A stretch of DNA of 64,000 nt from Streptomyces griseocarneus (GCF_014655595.1 NZ_BNBL01000015.1:62001-126000), one strand, 5' to 3'. Numbered from the stretch's first letter, positions 16,591-25,974 are shown. The notes: generated from the letters alone by a model not told the origin. Made by a program: numbers and translations.

Positions 16591-18234
16591 ATGGCAGAGC
16601 AGGGCAACAATGTGGGCAGTCTGTCGTCCGTCCGAAAGAGCGGCAGGTCCGCGCGAACGCGGGCGCACCGCCGGTGCGCCCGGCGACGCTCCCGGGGCGC
16701 GTTCACCATGGCGGCGGTCGTCGCAACCACTCTGGCCTGCCTGGGCGCAGCCGGCCCGATACCGAGCACTGCCGGGTCACCACCCTCCGGCAAGCCCCGG
16801 CCGATAGCCCCGCCACGGTTCATACCCGGTCCCTGCCCGAAGACGCCCCAGCCGATCGCCGCGCTGAGCACCGCACGATGCGGATTCCTGGAAGTCCCCG
16901 AGAACCGCGCCCGCCCCGGCAGCCGGACGATCCGGCTGGCCGCGGCGGTCATTCCCGCTACGTCGGCGAAGCCCTCCGAGCACCCGGTGGTGTTCATGGC
17001 GGGCGGCCCCGGCGGCGAAACGTTCGACGACATTCCCTTCCTGGTCGACTCCGGCCTGAACCGGGATCGCGCGCTGATCATCATGGCCCAGCGGGGAAAT
17101 CTCTACGATCAGCCGAACCTCGCCTGCCCGGAGCTGGACCGGTTCTACGCGCAGTACGTGGGGCTCGGCTACGACTCGCCACAGGCGAAACGGCTCCTGC
17201 TGGACTCGGTGAAGGAGTGCCGGAACCGCCTGGCAGCCGATGGGACCGACCTGAGCGCCTACAACACCACCGAGAACGCCGCCGACTTCGCCGACCTGCG
17301 CACGGCACTGGGCATCCCCCAGTGGAACGTGTACGGCTACTCCTACGGCAGCGACCTGGCCCTCACCTACCTGCGCAAGCACCCCAAAGGGATTCGCGCG
17401 TTGGCGATCGACTCGGTCACACCTCCGCAGATCGCAACCCTGCCGTGGACCTGGAGCAGCGCCCGGGAGGGCATCGAGAACCTCTTCGAGGCATGCGCGG
17501 CCGAGCCCGCCTGCAAGAGCCGCTACCCGAACCTCCGCCGGACCCTCACCGAGCAGGTGCGCAGGCTGGAAGCGCAGCCGTTGACGCTGAACGCCCGGCC
17601 GCCAGGCGGAGGAGACCCGGTGAAGGTCGTCCTCGACGGGGGCGCATTGCTGAACCTGCTGGTCGCCAATGCCGTCAAGCCTCCCGACGTCCCGGCGGCG
17701 ATCGATGAGCTCGCCCACGGACGTCCGGAGCGCTTCGCGCAGGCCCGCGCGGCCGACTCGGTCCAGGTCGTCGGCCAGACTGCCCACGGCCTGACGGAGT
17801 CGGTGGCCTGCGGCGAGTGGGTGCCGGGCTCCACGCCGTCCGACGTGCTGAAGGCGGGGCGCCGCGCCTTCCCCGGGTGGCCGGACACGGTCCTGGCCCA
17901 GGCGCCGCAGCTTCCGTTCCAGCACCAGGTGTGCCGTATCTGGGACGTACCGGACCGCACCTCCGCCCAGCGGGTGGCCACCGTCAGCGCGGTGCCGGCG
18001 CTCATCATCTCCGGGACGTTCGACACGAAGACCGGAGCGAGCTGGGCGCGAACCGCGGCCCGTACGCTGTCCCGCTCGACCTCCGTACAGATCCCCGGAA
18101 TCGGACACTGGGTGGTCCCGCAATCGCCCTGCGCGCAAAGGGTGCTGGCTTCATTCCTCGCCCGTCCGACCGCGCCTGACACCGCTTGCGTGGCCGGTCT
18201 CACCCCGAAACCGTTCACGATCAACCCGAAGTGA
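16591..18234 (+). CDS. Exported alpha/beta hydrolase (tripeptidyl-aminopeptidase-like), copy 1
   Basis: The N-terminal 65 residues hold a basic region and a hydrophobic stretch (FTMAAVVATTLACLGAAG), suggesting export. The mature protein starts near PCPKTPQPIAALSTARCGFL. It carries the S33-type elements VVFMAGGPGGETF (oxyanion loop), VYGYSYGSDLALTYL (nucleophile Ser near residue 252), an Asp in ISGTFDTKTGASWA and a His in GIGHWVVPQSPC. Relatives remove tripeptides from secreted proteins or cleave esters. It is followed after only 12 bp by a second copy. The start at 16591 is preceded only by a weak GGGA; an ATG at 16708 is an alternative but would shorten the signal. Confidence 0.85.
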   Translation: MAEQGNNVGSLSSVRKSGRSARTRAHRRCARRRSRGAFTMAAVVATTLACLGAAGPIPSTAGSPPSGKPRPIAPPRFIPGPCPKTPQPIAALSTARCGFLEVPENRARPGSRTIRLAAAVIPATSAKPSEHPVVFMAGGPGGETFDDIPFLVDSGLNRDRALIIMAQRGNLYDQPNLACPELDRFYAQYVGLGYDSPQAKRLLLDSVKECRNRLAADGTDLSAYNTTENAADFADLRTALGIPQWNVYGYSYGSDLALTYLRKHPKGIRALAIDSVTPPQIATLPWTWSSAREGIENLFEACAAEPACKSRYPNLRRTLTEQVRRLEAQPLTLNARPPGGGDPVKVVLDGGALLNLLVANAVKPPDVPAAIDELAHGRPERFAQARAADSVQVVGQTAHGLTESVACGEWVPGSTPSDVLKAGRRAFPGWPDTVLAQAPQLPFQHQVCRIWDVPDRTSAQRVATVSAVPALIISGTFDTKTGASWARTAARTLSRSTSVQIPGIGHWVVPQSPCAQRVLASFLARPTAPDTACVAGLTPKPFTINPK

Positions 18235-18246
18235 CCGGGAGGGCAG

Positions 18247-19863
18247 ATGACACTCGACCACGCACCCCGCCGTCGCCGTACCGTGCACCGGCTCCACGCC
18301 GCGCCGGCCGCGGTGGCGACCGGAATCCTCTTCACCGGCCTGCTCGCGACACCCGCACGCGCAGAACACGGCACCGGCTCCGGCACCGGCACCTTCGCCG
18401 GAGCAGCGATCGGCACGGTCGCCCGGGCGGTGGGCGATGCCCGCTTCGAGCCGGGCCCCTGCCCGAAGACGCCGGAGCCGATCGCCGCGCTCGAAAAAGC
18501 CCGCTGCGGAACGCTCACCGTGCCCGAGAACCGTGCGAAGCCCGACGGTCGAAAGATCACCCTCGGTGTCGCGATCGTGCCGGCGGCGGCCGCCGAACCG
18601 AAACCCGACCCGATCGTGTGGCTCGCCGGCGGGCCCGGCGACGACGCCGTCGGGGAGGCGAAGATGGCCGTCGACGGCGGCCTGAACCGCGACCGGGACG
18701 TGATCCTCATGTCCCAGCGGGGCACGTACTCGGCCGACCCGGTGCTCACCTGCCGCAACATCGACGAGTTCAACGCACGCGCGGTCGGTCTCGTCTACGG
18801 CGCGCCGTCCACCGAGCGCCTGCACGTCGAGGCGACGCGCACCTGCCGTGACCAGCTGGCGGGCCGCGGCGTCGACCTCAGCGCCTACAACGACACCGAG
18901 AGCGCCGCCGACTACGCGGACCTGCGCGTAGCGCTGGGCATCGACCAGTGGAACGTGTTCGGCATCTCCTACGGCACCCACCTGGCGCTCATATACATGC
19001 GCCAGCACCCCCAGGGAATCCGGTCGGTCGGGATCGACGGCATCCTGCCGCCGTCCAGAGGGGGATCGGCGCTGACCTGGAGCAGCGCCCGGCAGGGTTT
19101 CGACGGTCTGTTCAAGGCTTGCGCGGAGGATCCCGCGTGCAACCGCCGCTATCCGAACCTGTCCGCCACCTTCGAACGCCTCGTCCGTGAGCTCGAAGCC
19201 CACCCGGTCACCACGACCGTCACCGTCCCCGGTCACCCGGAGCCGGTGAAAGTCGTCCTGGACGGCGTAGCCCTGGTGAACTGGATGACCTCCGCCACCC
19301 ACGTGGCGCCGGGTGTACCCCGCTCCCTCGACGAGCTGGCCCACGGCAATCCGCAGCGGATCGCCGAGCAGTGGGCGGGCGGCAAGCTCAGCCCCCAGGC
19401 CTTCGGCAGGGAGGCCCACGGGCTCGCCTACGGCATCTTCTGCAGTGAGTGGGTGCCGTACGAGAGCCAGGCCGAGGCGATCCGGGACGGGCGGGAGGCG
19501 TTCCCGTCGTTCCCCCGCTCGGTACTGGCCCAGGCTCCGCAGCTCACCTTCCTCCGTCCGGACTGCGACGTCTGGAACGTCCCCGCGGCCCCGCCCTCGA
19601 TCCGGGACGTCACGCGGAGCGACATCCCCACCCTTGCCGTCTCGGGCGGCTTCGACTCCCAGACCGGGGCGGACAATGGCCCGTACGTCGCCCGTACGCT
19701 GAGCCGCGCCACCGTCGTGACGGTCCCCTACGAGCCCCATGTGGTGTTCGCCACGTCACGGTGCGCCCAAGAGATCACCGTCTCGTTCTTCGACAATCCG
19801 ACCGCCCCGAACACCGGATGCCTCAGCGGCCTCAAGCCGCCCCAGTTCGAGATCGGGCCGTGA
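18247..19863 (+). CDS. Exported alpha/beta hydrolase (tripeptidyl-aminopeptidase-like), copy 2
   Basis: It shares domain order and many exact stretches with the upstream gene (PCPKTPEPIAALEKARCGTL, QWNVFGISYGTHLAL, TWSSARQGFDGLFKACAEDP). A signal peptide precedes an ARAEHGTG cleavage region. The nucleophile elbow is GISYGTHLA, the Asp is in VSGGFDSQTGADNG, and the His in VPYEPHVVFATSRC lacks the usual preceding Gly. The ribosome site is GGGAGGGCAG, 12 bp after the upstream stop, so this is a two-gene operon that arose by tandem duplication. Substrates of the two may have diverged. Confidence 0.88.
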   Translation: MTLDHAPRRRRTVHRLHAAPAAVATGILFTGLLATPARAEHGTGSGTGTFAGAAIGTVARAVGDARFEPGPCPKTPEPIAALEKARCGTLTVPENRAKPDGRKITLGVAIVPAAAAEPKPDPIVWLAGGPGDDAVGEAKMAVDGGLNRDRDVILMSQRGTYSADPVLTCRNIDEFNARAVGLVYGAPSTERLHVEATRTCRDQLAGRGVDLSAYNDTESAADYADLRVALGIDQWNVFGISYGTHLALIYMRQHPQGIRSVGIDGILPPSRGGSALTWSSARQGFDGLFKACAEDPACNRRYPNLSATFERLVRELEAHPVTTTVTVPGHPEPVKVVLDGVALVNWMTSATHVAPGVPRSLDELAHGNPQRIAEQWAGGKLSPQAFGREAHGLAYGIFCSEWVPYESQAEAIRDGREAFPSFPRSVLAQAPQLTFLRPDCDVWNVPAAPPSIRDVTRSDIPTLAVSGGFDSQTGADNGPYVARTLSRATVVTVPYEPHVVFATSRCAQEITVSFFDNPTAPNTGCLSGLKPPQFEIGP

Positions 19864-20262
19864 CGATGACGCCGTCTGTCCTGGGCGCGGTTCCGCTACC
19901 GCCCCCAGGCCTTTCCCCTGCTCCACCGCCGGGCCGCGCCGAGAACTGCCATATCGGCGTGTTCGCTGCCTATGCCAGTTCCGCGGTCACGGCCTGCCGG
20001 CGCCGTTAGTCCGCGAGCTCGTCGGCGAGGGGCCGGTGCGCAAAGGGAACCTGCCGCAGCTGCCGTTCGCCGCCTACGGGCCGGTGAGATGCTTCGTGAG
20101 CTACGGGCGCTGCAGGTGGTGGGTGACCGCGACTGTAGGGCCGATGTCCTGCGGGCGTCGTCCGGCGGGGTCGGCGATGGCTGGCGCTCTTTTCCGGGCT
20201 GCAGGGAGCCGTGTCCAATGCCTGCATGACATGTGTGGAGCGTTGGTGTGAAGGTGATGCGC
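19864..20262. other. Interval without a supported gene
   Basis: A short plus-strand stretch around 20088-20190 (MLRELRALQVVGDRDCRADV) looks protein-like but has no ribosome site and ends quickly; it may be a relic. The promoter of the gene at 20263 should be in the last 100 bases. Confidence 0.35.
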
Positions 20263-20733
20263 ATGGACTGGGGCTCAGCGTTGTCGACCTCCATCGGCGC
20301 GGCGATCGGCATCGTGGCTACGCTCGTCGCGGACCGCAACCGCTGGCGGCGGGAGGTGTCGAGCCGGGCTCTTGAGACGCGCCGGGAGGCGTACACGGAG
20401 TTCATGACGGCCATGAATGAGGCCGGAGAGGCCATCCGTGCCGTCAGTCTTGGCGATCATCAGGGTGGCATGTCACGAGATTCCGTGGTGCGAGAGGCGT
20501 TCCGGTCCTCAGGAGTTCACGCCGCTCTTGAGCGTCTGCGACTCGTTGCCCCGCCGGCTGTGGAGGCCGCAGCGTATGCCGCGTTCCGGTCCATGCGCTA
20601 TCTGCGCGATCACTACGCCGCAGGCAGAGAGCCCGCCGACGCTGAGGCACACGCCGTGCGCATGGAGCTCGAGGACAACTTCCGGACCGTGCGCGACCTG
20701 ATGCGCAAGGACATGACCGCTACGACGGATTAA
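20263..20733 (+). CDS. Small membrane-anchored helical protein
   Basis: I chose the ATG at 20263, eight bases after GAAGG. The 156-aa product has one N-terminal membrane helix (STSIGAAIGIVATLVADR) followed by a long helical cytoplasmic domain with heptad-like charge (RALETRREAYTEFMTAM, MELEDNFRTVRDLMRKDM). No catalytic motif. Such proteins are common orphans in Streptomyces and their role is unknown. A strong hairpin follows directly. Confidence 0.7.
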   Translation: MDWGSALSTSIGAAIGIVATLVADRNRWRREVSSRALETRREAYTEFMTAMNEAGEAIRAVSLGDHQGGMSRDSVVREAFRSSGVHAALERLRLVAPPAVEAAAYAAFRSMRYLRDHYAAGREPADAEAHAVRMELEDNFRTVRDLMRKDMTATTD

Positions 20734-20742
20734 GACCGTGCC

Positions 20743-20790
20743 CCAGCCCTTGTGTCCTCCGGTCAGTTGCCCGGAGGACACAAGGGCTGG
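20743..20790. terminator. Bidirectional hairpin terminator with 20-bp perfect stem
   Basis: The arm CCAGCCCTTGTGTCCTCCGG (20743-20762) pairs perfectly with 20771-20790 around an 8-base loop. It lies between two convergent genes (stops at 20733 and 20799) and would end transcription from both sides. Confidence 0.9.
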
Positions 20791-20798
20791 CTCGTCGT

Positions 20799-21098
20799 TC
20801 ACTTGGTGTACAGCCACCACCAGTGACCGTGAGCCTGGCATTTGTACTGCTTCCATACGTGGAGTTGCTGACCATGGTTGCCTGCCGCATAACAGCAGTC
20901 CTGGTCGTGGTAGTACTCGCCCCGCTTTTTCCAGTTCGCCTGTGCCAACTCGTCGTTCGACTTGTTCGCGGTGTCGCTGGTCGCGCTCGGGGAATCCTCC
21001 GGCGGAGCCGCGACGGCCGCCCCCGACGCTCCGGCCAGCAGCAGACCCGCCATGAGCGCCGCCACTGCCGGGATGAGGCGGAATGCCCTCGATTTCAT
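20799..21098 (-). CDS. Small secreted protein with aromatic/His/Cys C terminus
   Basis: A 99-aa protein starting at the ATG complementary to 21096-21098 behind GAGAGG. A clear signal peptide (FRLIPAVAALMAGLLLAG, cleavage after AVAAPP) is followed by an acidic linker. The compact C-terminal domain contains KKRGEYYHDQDCCYAAGNHG and KCQAHGHWWWLYTK, with three Cys and several His. I do not recognise the family. The Cys and His content suggests disulfides or metal binding outside the cell. It converges with the membrane-protein gene across the shared hairpin. Confidence 0.72.
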   Translation of the reverse strand: MKSRAFRLIPAVAALMAGLLLAGASGAAVAAPPEDSPSATSDTANKSNDELAQANWKKRGEYYHDQDCCYAAGNHGQQLHVWKQYKCQAHGHWWWLYTK

Positions 21099-21708
21099 GA
21101 GGTTGCCTCTCTTCTCAGTACCTGCCCTGATAGTGGGCCCGGATCGACCTCGCCGGAATGGGCGTGCGGGAGCGGCATCCCGAAGGCGCCGCGCGCGGGC
21201 GGACCTGCACTTCACGCGGCGTGGGGAACGGGGCAGGTCGCCAGCTGAGGGCTCCCGCCCCCACTTGGGGGCTCGGCCCGGGCGGTGGTCCCGGTGTGCG
21301 CGAGCGTTTTCTGCTGGTCAGCAGGTGTTGCAGTGTTTCGCAACGCCGCCGTGGCCCGCGAAGGTGCGTTTCTGGCGGGCGGGTCGGCCTTCGCGGTCGT
21401 ATCCCGCTGGCCGACTCCGTACATCGGAGACGCCTGACCGGCCGGCTCGGTCCCGGCGCACGGACGCCGGGACCCGGGGCCTGGGCTGCGTAGGGGGCGA
21501 CGTCATGGGTCCGTCGGCCGGGTGCGTTGACGGCTCGGCGCGCAATCCGCTCAATCTCCGGGCACAGTCGACAATCACCGCAACCGGCGACGAACTGCTC
21601 TTGCATGCCTTTGCCATTCCCGTACGTCAACCTCAACAACCGTTTCTGAAATTGGCTGGTTATGATCGGCACCCACCCAGAAATGGTCGGCTGTGTTGAC
21701 GAGGACTG
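21099..21708. other. Long non-coding interval upstream of the conservon
   Basis: 610 bases with open frames on both strands but none with a ribosome site or plausible protein. An AT-richer zone at about 21540-21690 just before cvnA is the likely promoter region of the conservon. No RNA fold is recognised. Confidence 0.45.
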
Positions 21709-24057
21709 ATGACTCCCACGGGATCCGAAGGCTCGGGCGAGCCGGTACGAAGAAGCCGACGACGGGCCGTGCGCCTGCGCACTTTGCTCGTCTGGCTCGC
21801 GGTGGTGCCCACCGTGGCGATGGGCGCCCAGGTTCTCATCAGCTCCGATCGGTCGGTGCAGGAGTCCCGGCATCTGCGCAAGGACGTGGCGGCCGGCCGG
21901 CAGACCGGCGTACCCCTGTACCAGCTCATCACCAAACTGCAGTCCGAGCGCGCGATCACCGCCGCGTGGTGGTCGGGCATGCCCGTGTCCGGGGCCGATC
22001 TGCGCGGCCGCCGGGCTGACACCGACCGGGCCGTGGCCGTGTTCCTGAAGTCGTCGGACCCCGATCAGGTCCATTCCGACCGGGCGAAGGAGCGCCTCCG
22101 CGACGTCGCGCGGCGATTGACCGACCTGGGGGCCCAGCGCGAACGCGCCGACGCGCGCCACGGCAGCCCGGACGACACCGTCGACTACTACACCGACGTG
22201 ATCAGCGGAACGATCCGTTGCTTCGGGGACCTCAGCCACGTCGACGACGGCGGGCTCACGCAGGAGTCGACGTCGCTCGTGGCTCTGTTCTCGGCGGCGG
22301 AGGTGGTGGCTCGCGAGGATTCGATCCTCGCGCTGGCGGGCCCCTCCGGGAAGCTGACGTCCGCCAGGTTCACCGAGTTCGTCGAAGCCGTCGGCGCGAG
22401 CGACTACTTGTACGACACGGTCACTCTCGATCTGCCCCTTGACGACCAGGATGCCCTCCAGTGGATCCTCACCTCGAACGCCTGGCAGACCAAGTCCCGC
22501 ATCGAGAAGTCCGTCGTCTCCGAGCACCGGGACATCTCGTCCGGCGTCGCGCTGCCGCAGGATGTCAGCGACTGGCGAGCGGCCTACGGCACCATTTCCG
22601 TCCGGTTGAACACCCTCAACGAGAACGAGCTGCAGGAGCTGCTCGACCACGCCGACGACCGGGCGGCCCAGCTGGAGAATCAGGTCGTCCTTCTGGTGGC
22701 GGCGAGCGGTGCCGCCCTCCTGCTGGTCATCGCCGTCGTGGTCTTCACCACGCGTTCGGTACTGCGCCGTTTGCGGGACCTGCACGACCGCACGGTGGTG
22801 GTCGCCGAGGAGACCCTCCCGGACGTCGTGGCCCGCCTCCGGCGCGGAGAGGCTGTCGGCACCGGCACACTGCCCCGGCCGGGGGGCGAACAGGACGAGG
22901 TCGGACGGATCAGCGACGCCTTCGCCCGCGTCGTCGCCGTGTCCGTCGAAGGACACCGGGAGCTCGCCGACGAGCGGCAGGGCTTCAGCGTATTCGCCTC
23001 CGGCATCGCCGCACGGACCGGGAACCTGGTCAGCCGGCAGCTCGCCCTCACCGAGCACATCCAGGACGCCTTCGGCCAGGACGAGGCGCTCCTCGCCGAC
23101 CTCATGAGATCCGATCAGCTCACGGTGGGCATGCGGAGGCAGATCGAGAACCTGCTCATCCTGGCGGGCGGCGAGGTCCCCGACCCGCACACGGAGCCCA
23201 TGCGCATCGCCGACCTGCTGCGGGAAGCGGCCGCCGAAGTCGAGGACTTCCGGCGCATCGACCGGCACGCCATGGACGAGACCAGCGTGGAGCCCGGCGT
23301 GATCAGCCAGCTCAGCCACCTCCTGGCAGAGCTGTTGGACAACGCCACCCGCTTCTCCCCGCCGACGACGAGGGTCGCCATCCGGTCCGAGCTGGTCGGC
23401 GGCGGTCTCTGCATCGAGATCGAGGACCGTGGCCCGCGGGTGACCGCCGAGAGGTACGAGGAGATGAACGGCCGCTTGCACTCGGCCCCGCCGTACTCCG
23501 TGCTGGCCCGGAACGCGCACCGGCTCGGCCTCTTCGTGGTCGGCCACCTCGCCGACCAGCTCGGGGTGACGGTCACGCTGCGCCGGTCGGCATTCGGCGG
23601 AACGTCCGCCGTAGTGATCGTCCCGGATGAGCACCTCGTGGCGACCCAGGAGCGCGCCGCGGTGCCCGAACCGGCGAAGGAGCCCGCGCCCGAACCGCGG
23701 TCCACCGAGGAGCGGCGGCCGAAACTCGTCCCGCAGCGGCCGTCCGGCCATCCGGCGGACGACTCCGCTCCCAGCGCGTCGGGGCTGCCGCGCCGCCAGC
23801 GGAAGGAGCAGGTCCGGCAGGCCGGGAACGCGGCGCCGGAGGCACCGCCCCGGTCCGGTTCCGGGGACGTACCCGCCCGGCCGGCTCTCCCTGAGCGCGT
23901 CCCGCAGGCCCACCTGGCCCAGCAACTCCGCGAGCCCCAGGCGGCCGAAGCGGTGGGCCAGGACGGGGCCACGCCCGAAGAGGTGGCCGACGCCTGGGCG
24001 GACTACGAAGACAGCACCAGACAAGTGGAACTCGAACTCCGACAGGACCAGCCATGA
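21709..24057 (+). CDS. cvnA: CvnA-type conservon sensor, nitrate/nitrite-sensor histidine-kinase-like protein
   Basis: 782 aa. TM1 is at about 27-46 (LVWLAVVPTVAMGAQVLI), followed by an extracellular NIT-type helical sensor to about 320, TM2 at 326-348 (LLVAASGAALLLVIAVVVF), then a HAMP-like linker. The ATPase domain at about 530-630 has ELLDNATRFSPPTTRVAI (N box) and a glycine-poor lid (HRLGLFVVGHLADQLG). The C-terminal 150 residues are a disordered P/R/E-rich tail. CvnA proteins pair at the membrane with the small G-protein module encoded by the next three genes, forming a eukaryote-like signalling complex. The stop overlaps the cvnB start by ATGA. Confidence 0.93.
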   Translation: MTPTGSEGSGEPVRRSRRRAVRLRTLLVWLAVVPTVAMGAQVLISSDRSVQESRHLRKDVAAGRQTGVPLYQLITKLQSERAITAAWWSGMPVSGADLRGRRADTDRAVAVFLKSSDPDQVHSDRAKERLRDVARRLTDLGAQRERADARHGSPDDTVDYYTDVISGTIRCFGDLSHVDDGGLTQESTSLVALFSAAEVVAREDSILALAGPSGKLTSARFTEFVEAVGASDYLYDTVTLDLPLDDQDALQWILTSNAWQTKSRIEKSVVSEHRDISSGVALPQDVSDWRAAYGTISVRLNTLNENELQELLDHADDRAAQLENQVVLLVAASGAALLLVIAVVVFTTRSVLRRLRDLHDRTVVVAEETLPDVVARLRRGEAVGTGTLPRPGGEQDEVGRISDAFARVVAVSVEGHRELADERQGFSVFASGIAARTGNLVSRQLALTEHIQDAFGQDEALLADLMRSDQLTVGMRRQIENLLILAGGEVPDPHTEPMRIADLLREAAAEVEDFRRIDRHAMDETSVEPGVISQLSHLLAELLDNATRFSPPTTRVAIRSELVGGGLCIEIEDRGPRVTAERYEEMNGRLHSAPPYSVLARNAHRLGLFVVGHLADQLGVTVTLRRSAFGGTSAVVIVPDEHLVATQERAAVPEPAKEPAPEPRSTEERRPKLVPQRPSGHPADDSAPSASGLPRRQRKEQVRQAGNAAPEAPPRSGSGDVPARPALPERVPQAHLAQQLREPQAAEAVGQDGATPEEVADAWADYEDSTRQVELELRQDQP

Positions 24058-24458
24058 CGACGGCACAGAACGATGCGATCTACAGCATCCTGGACAACAA
24101 TCTGAGCAGGATCGCGGGGATCCAGGGAGCCGTGCTCCTCGCCAACGACGGGATCAAGCTCAGCGCCTACATGCTGGAGCGGGACCAGGCCGAACGGGTC
24201 GCCGCGGCGGCCTCCGGCATCGCGTCCACCATGAAGGCCATCTCGAGGGAGATCGACGGCGGCGGGGTGATCCGCCAACTCGTCGAGATGGACGACCGGT
24301 ACCTGTGCCTCGTCGGGTGCGGATCGGGCAGCACACTGATCGTGGTGACCTCCCGCAAGGCACGGCTCGGGGAGCTGGGCGGCGAGACGGTCCGCGCCGC
24401 GCAGGCGCTCGGCGAGTGGCTGGGCACCCCCGAGCGCTCACAGACGCCCACGTCGTAA
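24054..24458 (+). CDS. cvnB: CvnB roadblock/LC7 protein
   Basis: A 134-aa roadblock/LC7 domain protein. Landmarks are LDNNLSRIAGIQGAVLLAND, GIKLSAYMLERDQAERVAAA and YLCLVGCGSGSTLIVVTSR. In conservons it is the likely GTPase-activating or scaffold partner for CvnD. The start overlaps the cvnA stop (ATGA) and the stop overlaps the cvnC start (TAATG), so translation is coupled through the operon. Confidence 0.95.
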   Translation: MTTAQNDAIYSILDNNLSRIAGIQGAVLLANDGIKLSAYMLERDQAERVAAAASGIASTMKAISREIDGGGVIRQLVEMDDRYLCLVGCGSGSTLIVVTSRKARLGELGGETVRAAQALGEWLGTPERSQTPTS

Positions 24459-24826
24459 TGGAGGCCGACCAGCAGCCCGGACGGCGCCGCCGGACGCGGC
24501 TGTACGCCCTCACCGATGGGCGTACGGCCGCGTCCCGCCACGGCCTGACGATGGACACCGTGATCACAACGGCTGTCGGCGCCGACCACGGTCACGGCAG
24601 CCTGCCCACGGAGTGGCAGGAGATCCTCGCCATGTGCCCGTCGCCGAACGGACGGGCGGTCGCCGAGATCGCCGCCCGGATGCGGATGCGCCTGACTCCC
24701 ATGGTGGTCCTGCTCGGCGAGCTGCTGGAGCGCGGCCTGATCCGCCACCGGTCGCCGCTGGACGCCTCCGAGACCTCCAACGTCCATCTGCTCATGAAAA
24801 TCAGGGACAACCTTGCCCGCCTATGA
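24458..24826 (+). CDS. cvnC: CvnC DUF742 protein
   Basis: A 122-aa DUF742 protein starting at the ATG within TAATG. It shows the family layout RRRTRLYALTDGRTAASRHG, EWQEILAMCPSPNGRAVAEI and a winged-helix-like ARMRMRLTPMVVLLGELLER. In conservons this protein accompanies CvnB and CvnD; its role is thought to be in the membrane-associated complex. Its end overlaps the start of cvnD by 14 bp. Confidence 0.95.
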   Translation: MEADQQPGRRRRTRLYALTDGRTAASRHGLTMDTVITTAVGADHGHGSLPTEWQEILAMCPSPNGRAVAEIAARMRMRLTPMVVLLGELLERGLIRHRSPLDASETSNVHLLMKIRDNLARL

Positions 24827-25406
24827 CACCGCCGCCGCACCGGAAGCGTCCCCCGTCAAGATCCTCATCGCCGGGGGCTTCGGCGTCGGCAAGACGACTC
24901 TGGTCGAAGCGGTCTCCGAAATCGATCCGCTGCGCACCGAGGAGCGGCTGACATCCGCGGGCATCGGGGTCGACGACCTCGACGGCATCGAGAACAAGAC
25001 GGCGACCACGGTCGCGATGGACTTCGGCCGCATCACCCTCACCGACGCCGGAGTGGTCCTGTACCTCTTCGGCACACCGGGCCAGGAACGCTTCTGGTTC
25101 ATGTGGGACGATCTGCTGCACGGGGCTCTCGGGGCGATCGTCCTGGTCGACACCCGGAGGCTGGACCGCAGCTTCCCCGCCATCGACTTCTTCGAGAACC
25201 GCGGACTGCCGTTCGTCGTCGGCGCGAACTGCTTCAACGGCGAGCAGCCGTACACCTCCGAGGAGATCAAGGCGGCCCTGCACCTGAGGGACCCGGACAC
25301 CCCCGTTCTCCTCCTCGACGCCCGCTCCCGGGAGGACGTCCGCAGCTGCTTGCTCTCGCTGCTGGACCGGCTCATCACCCAGGCGCGGGTCACCGCAGCC
25401 GTCTGA
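24813..25406 (+). CDS. cvnD: CvnD Ras-like small GTPase
   Basis: 197 aa from a TTG start inside cvnC. The G1 loop is GGFGVGKTTLVEAVSEIDPL, switch elements include NKTATTVAMDFGRI, G3 reads YLFGTPGQERFWFMWDD and G4 is GANCFNG in place of NKxD, as usual for CvnD. It is a prokaryotic Ras-like GTPase acting at the inner face of the membrane with CvnABC. Conservons influence antibiotic production and development in Streptomyces. After the stop come three close copies of CGGCAGCTGTC/CGGCGGCTGTC-like sequence. Confidence 0.95.
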   Translation: MPAYDTAAAPEASPVKILIAGGFGVGKTTLVEAVSEIDPLRTEERLTSAGIGVDDLDGIENKTATTVAMDFGRITLTDAGVVLYLFGTPGQERFWFMWDDLLHGALGAIVLVDTRRLDRSFPAIDFFENRGLPFVVGANCFNGEQPYTSEEIKAALHLRDPDTPVLLLDARSREDVRSCLLSLLDRLITQARVTAAV

Positions 25407-25601
25407 CCGCGGCCGTCTGACCACGGACGGCCGGCGGCTGTCCGGCGGCTGTCCCGGCAGCTGTCCGGCGGAGAGTGGCCACGTGGTCGAGGCGCAGCGC
25501 GTCGACCTGGTCGGTCAGGAGACACCGTGGCCCCGGCCGGCGCCGCCGCACTGCAGCGCGCTCGGCTGGGAGCACCGGGGTGGCCTGGAGCAGCTGCCGG
25601 G

Positions 25602-25958
25602 TCAGCCTTCGATTTGTTCCTCGACAGCCCTGGCAGCGCGGTTCCGGATTTCCTGGCGGTAGGCCACTGGGTCGGCCATCTCCGGCACGGAGAGGTTCGT
25701 GCCGATGCACACGCCGACCACGACGAGGACAGCGACGTGAGCGCCCTCTTCCCCGACCCTCTCCGGGGCTTTGATGGTCTCCTTCAAGCGCTTGGCCATC
25801 AGCGCTCGCTCTTCCGGGTCATCCACCCACAGACCGATGTCCTTCAGTGCCGAATCGGGATCCTCCGCGAGGAGGTCACGAAACTTTCCGTCATCGATCG
25901 ACCGCTCGATGAGGCGGATGTACCCGGCCGTTTCGGCCTTGCGATTGTCCGTGGTCAC
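25602..25958 (-). CDS. Candidate precursor or carrier peptide, 118 aa
   Basis: The GTG complementary to 25956-25958 follows GAGGAGGG. The N-terminal half resembles the leader of NHLP/Nif11-like RiPP precursors (GYIRLIERSIDDGKFRDLLA, EDPDSALKDIGLWVDDPEER). After a Glu/Gly turn comes a very hydrophobic stretch AHVAVLVVVGVCIGTNLSVP with the only cysteine, then a charged tail ending RNRAARAVEEQIEG. It starts 16 bp after the radical SAM gene on the same strand, so the two form an operon. It might be the substrate of the radical SAM enzyme or a small accessory protein; the sequence does not settle which. Confidence 0.6.
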   Translation of the reverse strand: MTTDNRKAETAGYIRLIERSIDDGKFRDLLAEDPDSALKDIGLWVDDPEERALMAKRLKETIKAPERVGEEGAHVAVLVVVGVCIGTNLSVPEMADPVAYRQEIRNRAARAVEEQIEG

Positions 25959-25974
25959 CGTTGGCCCTCCTCGA

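Noticed and set aside
16777-18138. 453-codon minus-strand frame inside the first exported hydrolase
   Set aside because: It is an antisense shadow; the plus strand has signal peptide, nucleophile elbow and His loop.
18151-19740. 529-codon minus-strand frame inside the second exported hydrolase
   Set aside because: It is an antisense shadow, with the same reasoning as for the first hydrolase.
21099-21708. Structured RNA or riboswitch before cvnA
   Set aside because: I could not find a conserved fold or paired stems longer than a few bases in this interval.
21115-24066. 983-codon open frame on the minus strand
   Set aside because: It is the antisense shadow of cvnA (21709-24057). Its product is rich in G, R and V repeats without domain structure, and the plus-strand gene has clear motifs.
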